Source: Zunongwangia profunda SM-A87
GTDB lineage: Bacteria > Bacteroidota > Bacteroidia > Flavobacteriales > Flavobacteriaceae
Assembly: GCF_000023465.1 (NCBI RefSeq)
Contig: NC_014041.1
Coordinates: 1,199,001-1,263,000, forward strand
Length of the DNA: 64,000 nucleotides
Reading direction: 5' to 3'
In this document: one piece after another, positions 62,832 through 64,000 of the stretch
Position numbering within the stretch: the stretch's first letter is position 1
Layout of the letters: every line of letters starts with the position of its first letter
Program-made: the position numbers and the translations under genes
The notes under the pieces: generated by a model
Seen by the model: the letters and a program-made list of their open reading frames with translations, nothing else
Told to the model about the DNA's origin: nothing
Database searches by the model: none

Positions 62832-62958
62832 TATATTGTAAAAAAATACTATATTCTTAATTTTAAGTCCATTTTGTAAGGTAAATCTAAAAATGAATTT
62901 AATTTAGCGGTATTTTTTATAGAAATAGATCGACTATTTTTTACATTATTAAGATTAA

Positions 62959-64000
62959 ATGAATTCCATGTATTTTACTGAAGAGCATGCTCTATTCAGA
63001 GAGAGTTTTAAAGAGTTTTTACAAAAGGAGGTAGTTCCACACATTGATAAATGGGAAGAGACAGGAACTATAGACCGTTTTATTTGGGAAAAGTTTGGTG
63101 AAATGGGTTATTTTGGTTTATATCAGCCAGAGGAATATGGAGGATTAGATCTTGATATATTTTATACCATTATATTTCTGGAGGAGTTACAAAAAATAAA
63201 CTCAGGAGGTTTTGCTGCGGCAATGTGGGCGCATGCTTATTTAGCAATGACACATGTTAAAGTAGAAGCCAGTGAAGAACTAAAAGCAAAATATCTTACT
63301 CCAAGTATTAGCGGAGAGAAAATAGGTGCCTTATGTGTTACAGAGCCTTTTGGCGGCTCTGATGTTGCTGGAATGAGATCGACTGCAGAAAAAAAAGGAG
63401 ATACCTATATATTAAACGGTTCGAAAACTTTTATCACTAACGGGGTTTATGCTGATTATTTAGTTGTGGCTGCAAAAACCAGCCCTGAGCTTAAAAGTAA
63501 GGGGATGAGTATTTTTATTGTAAATAGAAATGCGAAAGGAGTTTCTGCTTCAAAGTTGAATAAACTGGGGTGGAGAGCTTCAGATACAGGAGAGATTGCT
63601 TTTGATAATGTAGAAATCCCGGCCAGTAATATGTTAGGAGAGGAGAATAAAGGTTTTTCATATATTATGCAGCACTTTGCAATGGAGCGATTGATAATGG
63701 GGGTAAATGCGCATGCCAGAGCCGAATTTGCCCTGGATTATGCGATTAATTACATGAATGAGCGGGAAGCTTTTGGGAAGAAGATAAATGAATTCCAGGC
63801 CTTAAGACACAAAATCGCAGATATGGTAAGCGAAGTAACGGTTATCAAAGAGTTTAATTATGCTACTGCCTATAAATTAGGAAAGGGAGAGTATCCGGTG
63901 AAAGAGGCTAGCATGTCTAAACTTCTAAGTACCAAAATTGCGGATGAAGTAATCTACGGAAGTTTGCAAATGTTAGGTGGCTACGGTTATATGGAAGACT
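62959..64000 (+). CDS. Acyl-CoA dehydrogenase, 3' end outside window
   Basis: 347 residues are visible out of about 380. Read directly: MYFTEEHALFRESFKEFLQ at the start (an ATG three codons upstream, at 62959, is also possible), CVTEPFGGSDVAGMRSTAEK (FAD/substrate region), GSKTFITNGVYADYLVV, KLGWRASDTGEIAFDNVEIP, and LQMLGGYGYMED at the window edge. FAD enzyme of fatty-acid or branched-chain amino-acid oxidation. Glutaryl- and medium-chain types cannot be separated here; the catalytic-base segment near the end (GGYGY) is present. The frame is still open at base 64000. Confidence 0.93.
   Translation, partial: MNSMYFTEEHALFRESFKEFLQKEVVPHIDKWEETGTIDRFIWEKFGEMGYFGLYQPEEYGGLDLDIFYTIIFLEELQKINSGGFAAAMWAHAYLAMTHVKVEASEELKAKYLTPSISGEKIGALCVTEPFGGSDVAGMRSTAEKKGDTYILNGSKTFITNGVYADYLVVAAKTSPELKSKGMSIFIVNRNAKGVSASKLNKLGWRASDTGEIAFDNVEIPASNMLGEENKGFSYIMQHFAMERLIMGVNAHARAEFALDYAINYMNEREAFGKKINEFQALRHKIADMVSEVTVIKEFNYATAYKLGKGEYPVKEASMSKLLSTKIADEVIYGSLQMLGGYGYMED

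Noticed and set aside
1..64000. tRNA, rRNA or CRISPR arrays
   Set aside because: No cloverleaf-like, rRNA-like or regularly spaced repeat sequence was noticed on either strand; a covariance-model search would be decisive.

Overview
The window is AT-rich DNA from a member of the Bacteroidota, most likely a marine Flavobacteriaceae (Zunongwangia/Gramella-like). Evidence: several upstream regions fit the Bacteroidota promoter TTTG-N18/19-TAnnTTTG, Shine-Dalgarno motifs are essentially absent, TTG/GTG starts are frequent, and the families are typical of the group (SprB-like domains, NamZ/DUF1343, DUF2851, a flavobacterial-type RecQ). The genus is inference.

Region 1 (1-16304, plus strand) is a surface-polysaccharide operon. 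It opens with the 3' part of a Wzc-type tyrosine autokinase whose tail is a Tyr-Gly repeat, then a four-helix-bundle (23S IVP family) cassette with inverted-repeat ends. Next come an ABC exporter pair (wzm/wzt) and a long run of overlapping or near-abutting sugar genes: five GT2 enzymes (four of them close paralogues), GT4-like enzymes, a UDP-GlcNAc 2-epimerase (wecB), a galactosyltransferase-like GT2, a GT10 fucosyltransferase-like enzyme and a polysaccharide pyruvyl transferase.

Region 2 (16345-26850, minus strand) is a second, opposed sugar operon. In transcription order: neuB, neuC, a NodB-type deacetylase, a formyltransferase, neuA, a glutamine-dependent asparagine-synthase-like amidotransferase, an unrecognised GT-B-like protein, a GT4, and the 3' remnant of a hexapeptide acyltransferase cut off by a degenerate IS3-family element. 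The gene set suggests an activated nonulosonic (sialic-like) acid, possibly N-formylated and amidated.

Region 3 (27090-37093, plus strand) diverges from region 2. It holds two GT2 enzymes, a CysE-like acetyltransferase, two GT4s, a Wzy/O-antigen-ligase-type membrane protein, a tandem pair of duplicated GT4s and the polyprenyl-phosphate sugar-1-phosphate transferase that would prime repeat-unit synthesis. No Wzx flippase lies in the window.

Region 4 (37397-64000) is mostly chromosomal housekeeping. It includes lnt, pssA, a minus-strand operon kdsD-tatC-CMD-lptB followed by an asparagine-synthase homologue without the glutaminase cysteine, then recQ, a lipoprotein metalloprotease, two methyltransferases, a YkgJ-type cysteine-cluster protein, namZ, a LolC/E-type permease, an NlpE-like lipoprotein and a cysteine-synthase-family enzyme. 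Two paralogous AGCS symporters with fused SprB and lipoyl-like domains flank an SGNH lipoprotein, a DUF2851 protein and a PspC-like protein. A helix-hairpin-helix protein and a 3'-truncated acyl-CoA dehydrogenase end the window. I saw no tRNA, rRNA or CRISPR array.
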